This document shows positions 1 to 7,795 of a stretch of DNA of 64,000 nucleotides, piece by piece. Under the pieces are notes generated by a model. It was not told the origin of the DNA and did no database searches. It saw only the letters and a program-made list of their open reading frames with translations. The stretch covers positions 496,001 through 560,000 of the forward strand of contig JOAA01000003.1 of NCBI GenBank assembly GCA_000720375.1, written 5' to 3'. Both the position numbers and the translations under genes were made by a program. Position 1 is the stretch's first letter, and each line of letters starts with the position of its first letter. Source of the stretch: Rhodococcus rhodnii (GTDB lineage: Bacteria > Actinomycetota > Actinomycetes > Mycobacteriales > Pseudonocardiaceae).

Positions 1-447
1 GGCCGCCCTCGCCGTTGTCGCCCACCTGCTGTACCCGTCGATCACGATGTGGTGCACGCCGAAGTACCAGAGCACGCGGTCAGCCGCCAGCCGGATGAGC
101 ACGTGGCTGAACAGCTGGTCCCGGCCGACGTCGAAGAGACGTACGGACTCCGCGCGCAGCCACGCGTCCGCCTCGGCGTCCGGATCCGGCCTGCCGCTGA
201 AGTCCAGCACCGGCAAGGGCCAGTCGCCCAACGAGACCCGCTCCTGGTAACCGCCCCCGTCGACCTCGACGAACCGCATGTGGAAGGCGTCGGCCTCATC
301 GGTTGCCCGGCGCACCGCACCGGCCAGCCGGTCGATGTCGACCTCGCCCCGCAGTTCGATGACGTGGCTCACGTTGTAGGTCAGGCTGTCCGGCTCGAAT
401 CGCTGGGCGAGCCAGACACCGGCCTGCGCCCCGGTCAGCGGGTACAT
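1..447 (-). CDS. Non-ribosomal peptide synthetase, N-terminal condensation domain (partial)
   Basis: The gene runs off the left edge of the window. The visible 149 residues are the start of an NRPS condensation domain. Motif C1 (LTGAQAGVWLAQ) lies at residues 4-15 and the catalytic HHxxxDG motif (HHIVIDG) at about residues 132-138, the normal spacing. The ATG at 447 follows a strong GGAGGAG ribosome binding site. Condensation domains form the peptide bond between carrier-bound intermediates in the cytoplasm. The gene lies 73 bp downstream of a siderophore-binding lipoprotein and an ornithine hydroxylase on the same strand, so it probably assembles a hydroxamate siderophore of the coelichelin or erythrochelin kind. 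A protein that begins with a C domain may accept an intermediate from another NRPS or an acyl starter. The product cannot be told from this piece. Confidence 0.9.
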   Translation of the reverse strand, partial: MYPLTGAQAGVWLAQRFEPDSLTYNVSHVIELRGEVDIDRLAGAVRRATDEADAFHMRFVEVDGGGYQERVSLGDWPLPVLDFSGRPDPDAEADAWLRAESVRLFDVGRDQLFSHVLIRLAADRVLWYFGVHHIVIDGYSRWATTARAA

Positions 448-520
448 CGCACTCCTCCAGCGCATGGCCGTGACCGTGCCGCCGTCCATCCAGTGGCGGC
501 ACGGTCGCGGCGTCTTGCGA

Positions 521-1558
521 CTACTGCTTCTTGGCTGCCTGGGACAGCGCGGGAACCATCTGGTCGAGCACCCACGGGATGCTCAGCACCGTCGCGAACG
601 TCAGCGCGGCCCCCGTCGGCGGGTTGCTGTACGGCAGGTAGATCACCTTGTCGGCCTTGGCGACCGCGAGGTTGGCGAAGACCGGCGTCTGCTTGATCCG
701 GTCGACGTCCGTCGGCTTGCTCGGCATCATGATCAGCACGTCGGTGTCGAGCAGGTCGAGCCGCTCGTCGCCGAACGTCACCGGCTTGCCCTCCTTGGTC
801 TGCCCGTCCAGCTTCGGGTCCACCGTGAAACCGAGGCCGGCGATCAGCTGGGTACGCGGGTCGGCCGGGGCGAACGCGCCGTACTGGCCCTGCGCCGGGC
901 TGTCCCCGACGACGATCTTCTTGCCGGCGAACTCCGGGTGGTCCTTGCGGATCTGCGCGAACTTCGCATCCAGGTCGGACAGCAGCTGCTGGGTCTGTGC
1001 TTGCTTGCCCAGCGCCTTGCCGATCGTGAGGGTCATCTCCCGCCACGGCGTGGAGTAGTCCTCGTACTTGCCGTTCTGCGCGACCGTCGGGGCGATCTTC
1101 GACAGCTTGTCGTACTGCTCCTGGGTGACCTGCGCGTACTGGCCGATGATCAGATCGGGCCGCAGCGCGGCGATCTTCTCGAACTGCACCTCGGCGCCGT
1201 CGCTGATCACCTCGGGACGGGCGTCGCCCCACTTGCTGTCGATCCACGGCCAGTTGGCGAACGGCCGCTCACCGAACCAGTCGGTCGCACCGACCGGCTT
1301 GACGCCAAGCGCGACCATCGCGTCGTGGTCGGTCAGGCCGAGCGCCACCACCCGCTTGGGCTCCGCCTTGATCTCGGTCTTGCCGAACTTGTGCTCGATG
1401 GTGACCGGGAATGCCGCCGTGGCCGCTTGAGCCTGCTGGCCGCTTGCCGGCGCGGTCGCGGCCGGTGTGTTGCTGCTGCCGCACGCGGCGAGCGAAACAG
1501 CCAACGCACCAGCAAGCGCCGTGCCTGCCAGCCTGCGTCCGATGGTCGAGGACAACAT
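521..1558 (-). CDS. Iron-siderophore ABC transporter substrate-binding lipoprotein
   Basis: A 345-residue FecB/FhuD-type periplasmic-binding protein. The N-terminus is a lipoprotein signal with lipobox LAAC (residues 22-25) followed by GSS and a low-complexity Ala/Thr/Gln linker, so it should be lipid-anchored outside the membrane. The mature part begins with the family pattern in which a strand (VTIEHKFGKTEI) is followed by PKRVVALG. It should capture ferric siderophore and pass it to an ABC permease that is not in this window. It is 13 bp downstream of the ornithine hydroxylase and just upstream of the NRPS, so the three genes look like one iron-controlled operon. Family assignment is firm; the ligand is inferred from context. 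Confidence 0.9.
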   Translation of the reverse strand: MLSSTIGRRLAGTALAGALAVSLAACGSSNTPAATAPASGQQAQAATAAFPVTIEHKFGKTEIKAEPKRVVALGLTDHDAMVALGVKPVGATDWFGERPFANWPWIDSKWGDARPEVISDGAEVQFEKIAALRPDLIIGQYAQVTQEQYDKLSKIAPTVAQNGKYEDYSTPWREMTLTIGKALGKQAQTQQLLSDLDAKFAQIRKDHPEFAGKKIVVGDSPAQGQYGAFAPADPRTQLIAGLGFTVDPKLDGQTKEGKPVTFGDERLDLLDTDVLIMMPSKPTDVDRIKQTPVFANLAVAKADKVIYLPYSNPPTGAALTFATVLSIPWVLDQMVPALSQAAKKQ

Positions 1559-1571
1559 CAGTAACCCTTCT

Positions 1572-2873
1572 CTACTCTGACCGGACGCCGCTCACGGCGA
1601 GTTCCGGTTGCCCGGCGGGCACATCAACCCGCCGGGAAACGATCGCCTGCAGGATCTCCCCGACCCGGACCGCGGTGTTGGACAGCAGCGAGGATGTGAT
1701 GCCATGCGTGTGCTCGGTCCCGCCCTGCAAGTAGATGCCACCTGTCAGGTCCGGGTCCGTCCACACGCGATAGTCACGGTCCACTCGCAGCCGCCCGTGG
1801 TCGTCGCGCACGCAGTACCGGGCGACATCACCCAGTCGTCCCACCGGATCCGCCGGCAGGTACCCCGTGGCATAGACCACTACGTCCGCGTCAAGGATGG
1901 TCCGCTCGCCGGTGGTGAGCGTCTCGACCGTGACCCGGACTCCCCCTTCCGTTCGCACGACCTGCGCGGGCCGTGCGACGTTGAACAGCCGTAACCGTTG
2001 CGTGCCTTGCACTTTCTCGCGGTACTCACGGCGGTACAGCTCGTCGATCAGATCGATGTCCACGACCGAGTAGTTGGTGTTGGCGTGATAGCCCATCAGC
2101 CGCTGCTTGACGTCCTCTGGCGCGGCGTAGAACTCGTCCACCGCGGCCGGGTCGAAAATCCTGTTGGCGAAAGAACTGTCGTCCGAGGGGCTGTAGCCGT
2201 AGCGCGAGAAAACCGCGCAAACTTCAGCTTTCGGAAACCTCTCGTGCAGGAACGCGGTGACCTCCGCGCCACTCTGTCCCGCGCCCACCACGACGAATCG
2301 CCGTGGATCGGTGACCGTGCCGACGCGGGTGAGCAGTTCGCTGTTGTGCCAGACGTGCTCGTCGGCGGTGATGCCTTCGGGCAGCGCCGGCCGCAAACCG
2401 GTGCCCAGCACGATGTTGCGGGCGCGGAACACCTCACCTGTCGAGTCACGCACGTCGAAGAACTCGCCGCCAGGCGCCGGGGTGACGGAGACGACATCCC
2501 GTCCGTACGCCACCAGGTCGTCGACCTGGGCGGCGGCCCACTCGAAGTAGTCGTGGAACTCGATCCGCAGCGGGAACAGGTTCTTGTGGTTGATGAAGTC
2601 GACCAGCCGCTCGCGTTGCTTGAGGTAGCACAGGAAGCTGAACCTGCTGGTCGGGTCGCGCATGGTGACCAGGTCCTTGAGGAACGACACCTGCATCGTG
2701 GCGTCCTCGATCAGCATCCCCCGGTGCCAGCCGAAACGTGGTTGCCGTTCAAGGAACTGCGCGGTGACAGGAGTGGCGGCCTGCTCGTTGAACTCCGTCA
2801 GGGCTATCGCGAGCGCCAGATTCGACGGCCCGAAGCCGACACCGACGAGGTCATAGACCGCTGGCTCTGACAT
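1572..2873 (-). CDS. L-ornithine N5-monooxygenase (SidA/PvdA/IucD family)
   Basis: A 433-residue flavin-dependent N-hydroxylating monooxygenase. The FAD-binding motif is near the N-terminus (GVGFGPSNLALA, residues 11-22) and the NADPH-binding motif GAGQSGAE is near residue 198. Between them lies the family's WH..M...DATMQVSFLKDLV segment. The enzyme hydroxylates the side-chain amine of ornithine (less likely lysine) using O2 and NADPH, the first step to a hydroxamate iron ligand. It is the first gene of the minus-strand siderophore operon. Its start faces the formyltransferase gene across a 115-bp promoter region with an iron-box-like site. Ornithine rather than lysine is favoured because the divergent partner is a formyltransferase, as in coelichelin loci. 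Confidence 0.92.
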   Translation of the reverse strand: MSEPAVYDLVGVGFGPSNLALAIALTEFNEQAATPVTAQFLERQPRFGWHRGMLIEDATMQVSFLKDLVTMRDPTSRFSFLCYLKQRERLVDFINHKNLFPLRIEFHDYFEWAAAQVDDLVAYGRDVVSVTPAPGGEFFDVRDSTGEVFRARNIVLGTGLRPALPEGITADEHVWHNSELLTRVGTVTDPRRFVVVGAGQSGAEVTAFLHERFPKAEVCAVFSRYGYSPSDDSSFANRIFDPAAVDEFYAAPEDVKQRLMGYHANTNYSVVDIDLIDELYRREYREKVQGTQRLRLFNVARPAQVVRTEGGVRVTVETLTTGERTILDADVVVYATGYLPADPVGRLGDVARYCVRDDHGRLRVDRDYRVWTDPDLTGGIYLQGGTEHTHGITSSLLSNTAVRVGEILQAIVSRRVDVPAGQPELAVSGVRSE

Positions 2874-2904
2874 ACCCGTCCCATCGTTGGTCCACTGAGA
2901 AATC

Positions 2905-2923
2905 CAAGGTCACCCTAACCTAA
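2905..2923. promoter_or_regulatory. DmdR/IdeR-type iron box
   Basis: Read on the minus strand, the 19-mer TTAGGTTAGGGTGACCTTG matches the classic actinobacterial iron box TTAGGTTAGGCTCACCTAA at 15 of 19 positions. It lies in the divergent promoter between the ornithine hydroxylase (start 2873) and the formyltransferase (start 2989). A second TTAG/CTAG-rich stretch (TAACTAAGGCTAGG, 2921-2934) abuts it. A DtxR-family repressor bound here would shut off both directions when iron is plentiful. Confidence 0.7.
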
Positions 2924-2988
2924 CTAAGGCTAGGCTCAACTACTACATTCGAGGGTGACGCTCGTCGCTCAAGCGGAGGAGGGGACCC

Positions 2989-3933
2989 ATGCGGGTCGCG
3001 ATGTTCGGATACCAGACCTGGGGTCACCGCACCTTGCGGGCTCTACTGGACTCCGAGCACGAGGTGGTGCTTGTGGTCACGCACCCGAAGAGCGAGCACG
3101 CGTACGAGAAAATCTGGTCCGACTCGGTCGCCGACCTCGCGGAGGCGAACGGTGTTCCGGTTCTTCTGCGTAACCGTCCTGATGACGAAGAGCTACGACA
3201 GCGGCTGAAAGACGCCAATCCCGACATCATCGTTGCCAACAACTGGCGGACGTGGTTGCCGCCGGAGATCTTCAACGCGCCGAAGCACGGCACCCTCAAC
3301 GTGCACGACTCGCTGCTGCCCGCCTACGCGGGCTTCTCGCCGCTGATCTGGGCGTTGATCAACGGCGAGAAAGAAGTCGGCGTGACCGCCCACATGATGG
3401 ACGAGGACCTCGACGCGGGTGACATCGTGCTGCAGCGGGCGATCCCGGTCGGCCCGACCGACACGACCACGGACCTGTTCCACAAGACGGTCGACATGAT
3501 CGGCCCGATCACCGTCGACGCGCTGGGACTGATCGCGTCCGGCAAGGCCGAACTGGTCGCACAGGACCGCGGCAAGGCCAGTTTCTTCCACAAGCGGTCC
3601 ATTGAGGACAGTCTAATCGACTGGACGTGGCCAGCCGAGGACATCGAGCGCTTGGTGCGCGCGCAGTCCGACCCGTATCCGAACGCTTTCACGTACTACA
3701 AGGGCGAACGGATCCGGGTGATCAAGTCGTCGGTGTCGAAGGCTTGCTACGGCGGCACTCCCGGCCGGATCTTCATCAGGGAAGGCGACGGCGTGGTGAT
3801 CGTCGCCGGGGCCGACGCGCGGACCGGCCGCAACCGTGGGCTGGTGATCGAACGTGTCCGCACCGAGGACGACACCGAGTACGCGGCGACTGACTTCTTC
3901 AAGGCCATGGGCGGCTATCTGAAGTCAGCCTGA
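2989..3933 (+). CDS. N5-hydroxyornithine formyltransferase-like protein (methionyl-tRNA formyltransferase fold)
   Basis: A 314-residue protein of the formyl_transferase family. It has the NNW...P segment near residues 84-92, the signature HDSLLPAYAGFSPLIWALING (from about residue 106) containing the catalytic His, and the later DAGDI Asp motif, giving the Asn-His-Asp triad. The C-terminal third resembles the Fmt C-terminal domain. Housekeeping Fmt formylates Met-tRNA, but position here, divergent from an ornithine N-hydroxylase under an iron box, points to the CchA-type role: transfer of formyl from 10-formyl-tetrahydrofolate to N5-hydroxyornithine to make the hydroxamate. The ATG at 2989 has a GGAGGAGGGG ribosome binding site. 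Its stop is 1 bp from the convergent GGDEF/EAL gene. Confidence 0.88.
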   Translation: MRVAMFGYQTWGHRTLRALLDSEHEVVLVVTHPKSEHAYEKIWSDSVADLAEANGVPVLLRNRPDDEELRQRLKDANPDIIVANNWRTWLPPEIFNAPKHGTLNVHDSLLPAYAGFSPLIWALINGEKEVGVTAHMMDEDLDAGDIVLQRAIPVGPTDTTTDLFHKTVDMIGPITVDALGLIASGKAELVAQDRGKASFFHKRSIEDSLIDWTWPAEDIERLVRAQSDPYPNAFTYYKGERIRVIKSSVSKACYGGTPGRIFIREGDGVVIVAGADARTGRNRGLVIERVRTEDDTEYAATDFFKAMGGYLKSA

Positions 3934-3934
3934 G

Positions 3935-6028
3935 TCAAGAGAACAGGGCTCCCTGGGCGAAATCCGCGCCCGCGTTGCGCCACCACTGGGCTTTCTCCTC
4001 GGAGATGACGCCGTCGACGATGACCTGTGTGCCGGACAGGTGTACCAGGCTGGCCATGTCCAGCAAGGAGTGCGTGAGCGGGGAACCCGGCAGGGGCTCG
4101 CGTGCGGTCAGCCACGGCGCGACGCGGACCGCGTGCAGCGGCAGGTCCTCCACGCACACCATGTCGCCGGAGGTCCCGCCGAAGTCCACCGCGACGGCTT
4201 TGACTCCGTTCTCCGCCAACAACCTCATGTTGTCCATGGCCTCGCCCTTGTCGGCGAGCAGCGCCTGCACGGGCATGCCGAGCCACAGCCGCTCCGGCGG
4301 CATTCCGGTGTCCCGCAGGACTTTGCCGACCTCGCCGACCAGGTCGCCGTCGCACGCCTGCTGCTCGGTGAGGTTCACGCTGAGCGGGATCGTCTTGTCC
4401 CACCGCAGTTGTTCGCACGCGGTCCGCAGCAACCACGGTCCCAGCGCGAGAATGAGGCCGGTCTCCTCGGCGAGCTCCAGGCAGCGTTCGTCGCACAGAA
4501 GACCGTGCTCCGGATGGTCCCACCGCAGGGTCGCTTCGGTACCAACGACTTCCTTGTCCGTCAGGCGAACGATCGGCCGGTAGGTGACGGCAAGTTCGCC
4601 GTTCTCCCACGCGCCCGGCATCGCCGCGGCGAGGCTGAACGTCCTGCGGTCACGGTCATGATGCTCGGGGTGGAACAACTCCCATTGCCTGCGGCCGTTG
4701 CTCTTGGCGCGCCGCAGCGTCATGTCCGACGCACGCAGCAACTCTGACGGGTCCATGTTGCGTGGCGGGCGATTCACCACACCGATGCTCGCCGTCGCCG
4801 CGACACCGTGCTCCCCGATGTACACCGGCTCGGACAGCTCGTTGTTGATGGTCGTGACCATGGTCAGCACGTCCGGGGAGGTCGGCGAGTTCTCCACGAT
4901 GATCGCGAACTCGTCGCCGTCGAACCGTGCCACCATCGCCTTCTCGCCTGCCAGCACGGCTTTCAACCGCTCGGCGACCGCGATCAGCAGCAGGTCGCCG
5001 GTCTTTCGGCCGAGGCCTCCGGTGATCAGGGAGAAGGCGTCGAGGTCAAGGTGGTACAGCGTGACGCCGTACATCGGATCCGCCCGGCGCAGCACGCTTT
5101 CCAGGTGCGTGGTGAAGAACTGCCGGTTCGGCAGTCCGGTCAGCACGTCGTGCAGGGCCTGTCGGCTCAGCTCGTTCTGCAGGAGTTTGAGCTCGGTGCC
5201 GTCCTCGACGACGGTCACGAAGTGTCGTGGCCGGTCATCTCCGTCACGCAGCACTGTCGCGGTCAGCGAGACCCGCGCTATTTCGCCGTCCTGGCGGACA
5301 AGTCGCTGCCCATGACGGAACCGTTCGTGTTCACCATTCAGTACGGCCTGGTACGCCTCGCGGAGGTAAGGCGCTTCATCCGGATGAGCAAGATCGAATA
5401 GCGACAGTGTGGCCAACTCGGCGGTGGTGTAGTCGACGATTTGACCGAACGAATGGTTCGCCCGGATGAACCGGCCGTCCAGGTCGGTGATCACAATGCC
5501 GCTGGACGAACACGTCGCGACCTCGTCGAATCGTGCCTCACTCACTTTCAGGTTCCACCTGGCGTCGCGCACCGCCATGATCAACGCCCGCTCGAGTTCC
5601 TCCTGCTGGCGCAACACCGCCTTGCGGATCGACTCGGCATAACACGAGCCGAGCGCCCCGACCATCGACACAACCTTCTCAGCGAGCCTGTCGACATCCC
5701 GCAATTCGGCCGAGAGCAGCAATCCACGGCCGAGAACGTCAACCGTGCAACGCAGACTGACACTGTCCGCACAGTTCATCGCGACAAGGCGTTCGGTAAG
5801 GTCCGCAGCGAACTCTAAATCGATCGAATCTTGCCGGAGAGCGGCGACGAGCCGCGCGATCATATCCAGCAGTTGGCTCTCCAGCTCGCCCTGCGACAAC
5901 GGAACGTAAGTGTTGTGGCACATCAGGTAGGCCCATTTACGGGCGAGCTTGTACCGCTCACGAATGGCGTCGCTGGTGGCGACATTCAAATCATCCGGGA
6001 GCGGCGAGATCGACTCGCGCGGAGGCAC
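3935..6028 (-). CDS. PAS-GGDEF-EAL protein with a degenerate EAL domain
   Basis: A 697-residue cytoplasmic protein in four parts: an alpha-helical region without recognised motif (1-160), a PAS domain (about 165-285), a GGDEF domain (286-445) and an EAL domain (450-697). The GGDEF signature reads DGDEF (370-374); the metal-binding LDLDAF (about 327-332) and the HDVLTGLPNR start are intact, and no RxxD inhibitory site precedes the signature. Cyclase activity is possible but not assured. The EAL domain is clearly decayed: EAL reads EAT (498-500), the DDFG region reads VDFGG (614-618), the usual Lys is replaced in VRVAPWL, and the last glutamate motif reads VDGVI. It is therefore unlikely to hydrolyse c-di-GMP and may bind it or act as a regulator. 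No TM segment was seen. Confidence 0.9.
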   Translation of the reverse strand: MPPRESISPLPDDLNVATSDAIRERYKLARKWAYLMCHNTYVPLSQGELESQLLDMIARLVAALRQDSIDLEFAADLTERLVAMNCADSVSLRCTVDVLGRGLLLSAELRDVDRLAEKVVSMVGALGSCYAESIRKAVLRQQEELERALIMAVRDARWNLKVSEARFDEVATCSSSGIVITDLDGRFIRANHSFGQIVDYTTAELATLSLFDLAHPDEAPYLREAYQAVLNGEHERFRHGQRLVRQDGEIARVSLTATVLRDGDDRPRHFVTVVEDGTELKLLQNELSRQALHDVLTGLPNRQFFTTHLESVLRRADPMYGVTLYHLDLDAFSLITGGLGRKTGDLLLIAVAERLKAVLAGEKAMVARFDGDEFAIIVENSPTSPDVLTMVTTINNELSEPVYIGEHGVAATASIGVVNRPPRNMDPSELLRASDMTLRRAKSNGRRQWELFHPEHHDRDRRTFSLAAAMPGAWENGELAVTYRPIVRLTDKEVVGTEATLRWDHPEHGLLCDERCLELAEETGLILALGPWLLRTACEQLRWDKTIPLSVNLTEQQACDGDLVGEVGKVLRDTGMPPERLWLGMPVQALLADKGEAMDNMRLLAENGVKAVAVDFGGTSGDMVCVEDLPLHAVRVAPWLTAREPLPGSPLTHSLLDMASLVHLSGTQVIVDGVISEEKAQWWRNAGADFAQGALFS

Positions 6029-6255
6029 CGAAAAAGCCTACCGACGGTCGCGTACGACTGACCACAGATTGGTTCAGCGTTCAATCGAATGGGCCAATCG
6101 GGGGACCTCCTGGTTACGCGACGCTACCGGCCGCTGATTGTCGGTGAGCAATTGACCTTCTCCAGTATTGTTCCGCAGCCGTTAACTTACGAAGAAGGAC
6201 AATTACTGTTCGCACAACTGCGGCTACGCATTTGCGGCGGCGTAGGCCATTTGGT

Positions 6256-7650
6256 TCAACCGGCGAGAGCCAGTTCCGGCGCCGTGGACCGCCGAAGCAC
6301 GGTCAGCGCGACCAGCATCGCGGCAACCACGAAGCCGGCACTGACCGCGAAAGCCAAGTGAAACCCGCTGTTGAGCGCTTCAGCCTGCGCAGTCCCATTG
6401 GCCAGCTCGGTTTCCGTGCGTGACGCCGCGAACGTCGACAACACGGCGAGTCCGACGGCGCCGCCGACTTGCTGCGTGGTGTTGACCAGGCCGGACGCGA
6501 GACCCGAATCCTCAGGCGTGGCACCGGACATCGCCTGCCCCATGACCGCGGGCATCGCCAGCCCGCCGCCGATGCCGAGCAGGATCATCACCGGCAGGAC
6601 GTGGATGAGGTACTGCCCGTTCACTGGCGCTTGCGTGAGCAGCAACAGGGCCACGGTGATGCCCACGAGTCCGCCGACCAGCGCCAAGGCAGGCTTCAGC
6701 TTCGGTGCGACGAACAGGGAAACCAGCGCGATGGCAACCGTGACCGGCAGGTAGGCCAGGCCCGTTCGCAGCGCGTCGTAGTGCAGGACCTGTTGCAGAT
6801 AAAGGGCTCCGAGGAACTGGAAGCCGAACAAACCGGCGATCATCAGCATCTGGACCACGTTGGCACCCGAGACCGTCCCCGACCGGAAGATGCGCAACGG
6901 CAGTAGCGGAGTGCTCGCTTTCGCTTGCCTGACAACGAAGGCCGCGATGAGCGCCGCCGCAGCCGCGAGAAGTATCGCGTTGGTCTCCACGATGGCGTAC
7001 ACAAGAAGCATCAGGCCGCCGGTGACGAGCACAGCGCCGAGAATGTCCGCGCCCTTGCCGAACCCGATGCCCCGGTCCTTGTCGAACTTGAGGGCCAGAG
7101 CCGTTGCGGCGACGCCGATCGGGACGTTGATGAAGAAGATCCAGTTCCAGCTGATGGCGTCGGTCAGCACTCCCCCGGCCAGCAACCCGATGGACGCACC
7201 GGACGCGGACACGAAGCTGACCACGCCGATGGCCTTGGCCTGCTCCTTGGGTTCCGGGAACATCGTGACGACCATGCCAAGGACCACAGCGCTCGCCATG
7301 GCACCGCCCGCCCCTTGCAGGAACCGTGCCGCGATCAGCATCTCCTGACTCGGCGCGAGTCCACAAAGGAGAGAAGCGGTGGTGAACACGACCAGGCCCG
7401 CGGCGAACATCCGCTTGCGGCCGATCAAGTCGCCAAGCCGCCCGGCGAGCAGCAACAGCCCGCCGAACGCGATCAGATAGGCGTTCACCACCCAGGCGAG
7501 AGCGGATTGCGTGAAGCCGAGTTCACGCTGGATCGCCGGCATCGCCACGGTGACGATGCTGCCGTCCAGGATGATCATCAGCTGCCCCGCGCACAGAATC
7601 AGCAGGCTCCACCAGCGGTTACGTGTCTTCGGTGACCCCTCAGTCAGCAT
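6256..7650 (-). CDS. MFS drug:H+ antiporter, DHA2 (EmrB/QacA) family
   Basis: A 464-residue integral membrane protein with about 14 hydrophobic segments. The DHA2 motif in TM1 is present (LDGSIVTVAMPAI) with LAGRLGDLIGRKR in the first cytoplasmic loop and GAGGAM in the TM4-5 region. It should export a toxic organic compound in exchange for protons. Longer reading to 7872 is possible, but ATG 7650 is chosen: it places MLTEGSPKTRNRWW just before TM1 and sits 7 nt after a TAGCGT -10 box with a TTGTTT -35 17 bp further up (7681-7686), so the transcript would be leaderless. The promoter holds boxes resembling those upstream of the MarR gene at 9292-9759, which probably controls it. Confidence 0.9.
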   Translation of the reverse strand: MLTEGSPKTRNRWWSLLILCAGQLMIILDGSIVTVAMPAIQRELGFTQSALAWVVNAYLIAFGGLLLLAGRLGDLIGRKRMFAAGLVVFTTASLLCGLAPSQEMLIAARFLQGAGGAMASAVVLGMVVTMFPEPKEQAKAIGVVSFVSASGASIGLLAGGVLTDAISWNWIFFINVPIGVAATALALKFDKDRGIGFGKGADILGAVLVTGGLMLLVYAIVETNAILLAAAAALIAAFVVRQAKASTPLLPLRIFRSGTVSGANVVQMLMIAGLFGFQFLGALYLQQVLHYDALRTGLAYLPVTVAIALVSLFVAPKLKPALALVGGLVGITVALLLLTQAPVNGQYLIHVLPVMILLGIGGGLAMPAVMGQAMSGATPEDSGLASGLVNTTQQVGGAVGLAVLSTFAASRTETELANGTAQAEALNSGFHLAFAVSAGFVVAAMLVALTVLRRSTAPELALAG

Positions 7651-7657
7651 GTGGGTG

Positions 7658-7714
7658 ACGCTAACAGATAGTCCGCTAACAAACAATCTAGTTCCGACTA
7701 GTTCTCTAGCGAAC
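7658..7714 (-). promoter_or_regulatory. Promoter and MarR-type boxes of the DHA2 exporter
   Basis: On the minus strand the -10 is TAGCGT (7658-7663) and the -35 TTGTTT (7681-7686), spacer 17 bp. Three elements overlap or flank it: GTCCGCTAACAAACAATCT (7671-7689), which matches the box at 9783-9801 at 14 of 19 positions; the inverted repeat CTAGT-TCCG-ACTAG (7688-7701); and GTTCTCTAGCGAAC (7701-7714), which matches 9783-9796 at 11 of 14. Their position over the -35 fits repression. Confidence 0.6.
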
Positions 7715-7795
7715 GTGTAGCGCCTGACCAAAGTCATGCCGGTTCCTGACTTTCCGGACTGACGGCATACGGGATCTCTCGGCTGGAATCGGTCC

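Noticed and set aside
464..1564. Long plus-strand frame antisense to the siderophore-binding protein
   Set aside because: It is a high-GC shadow of the minus-strand gene, which has a lipobox and family motifs. The same applies to antisense frames over most genes here.
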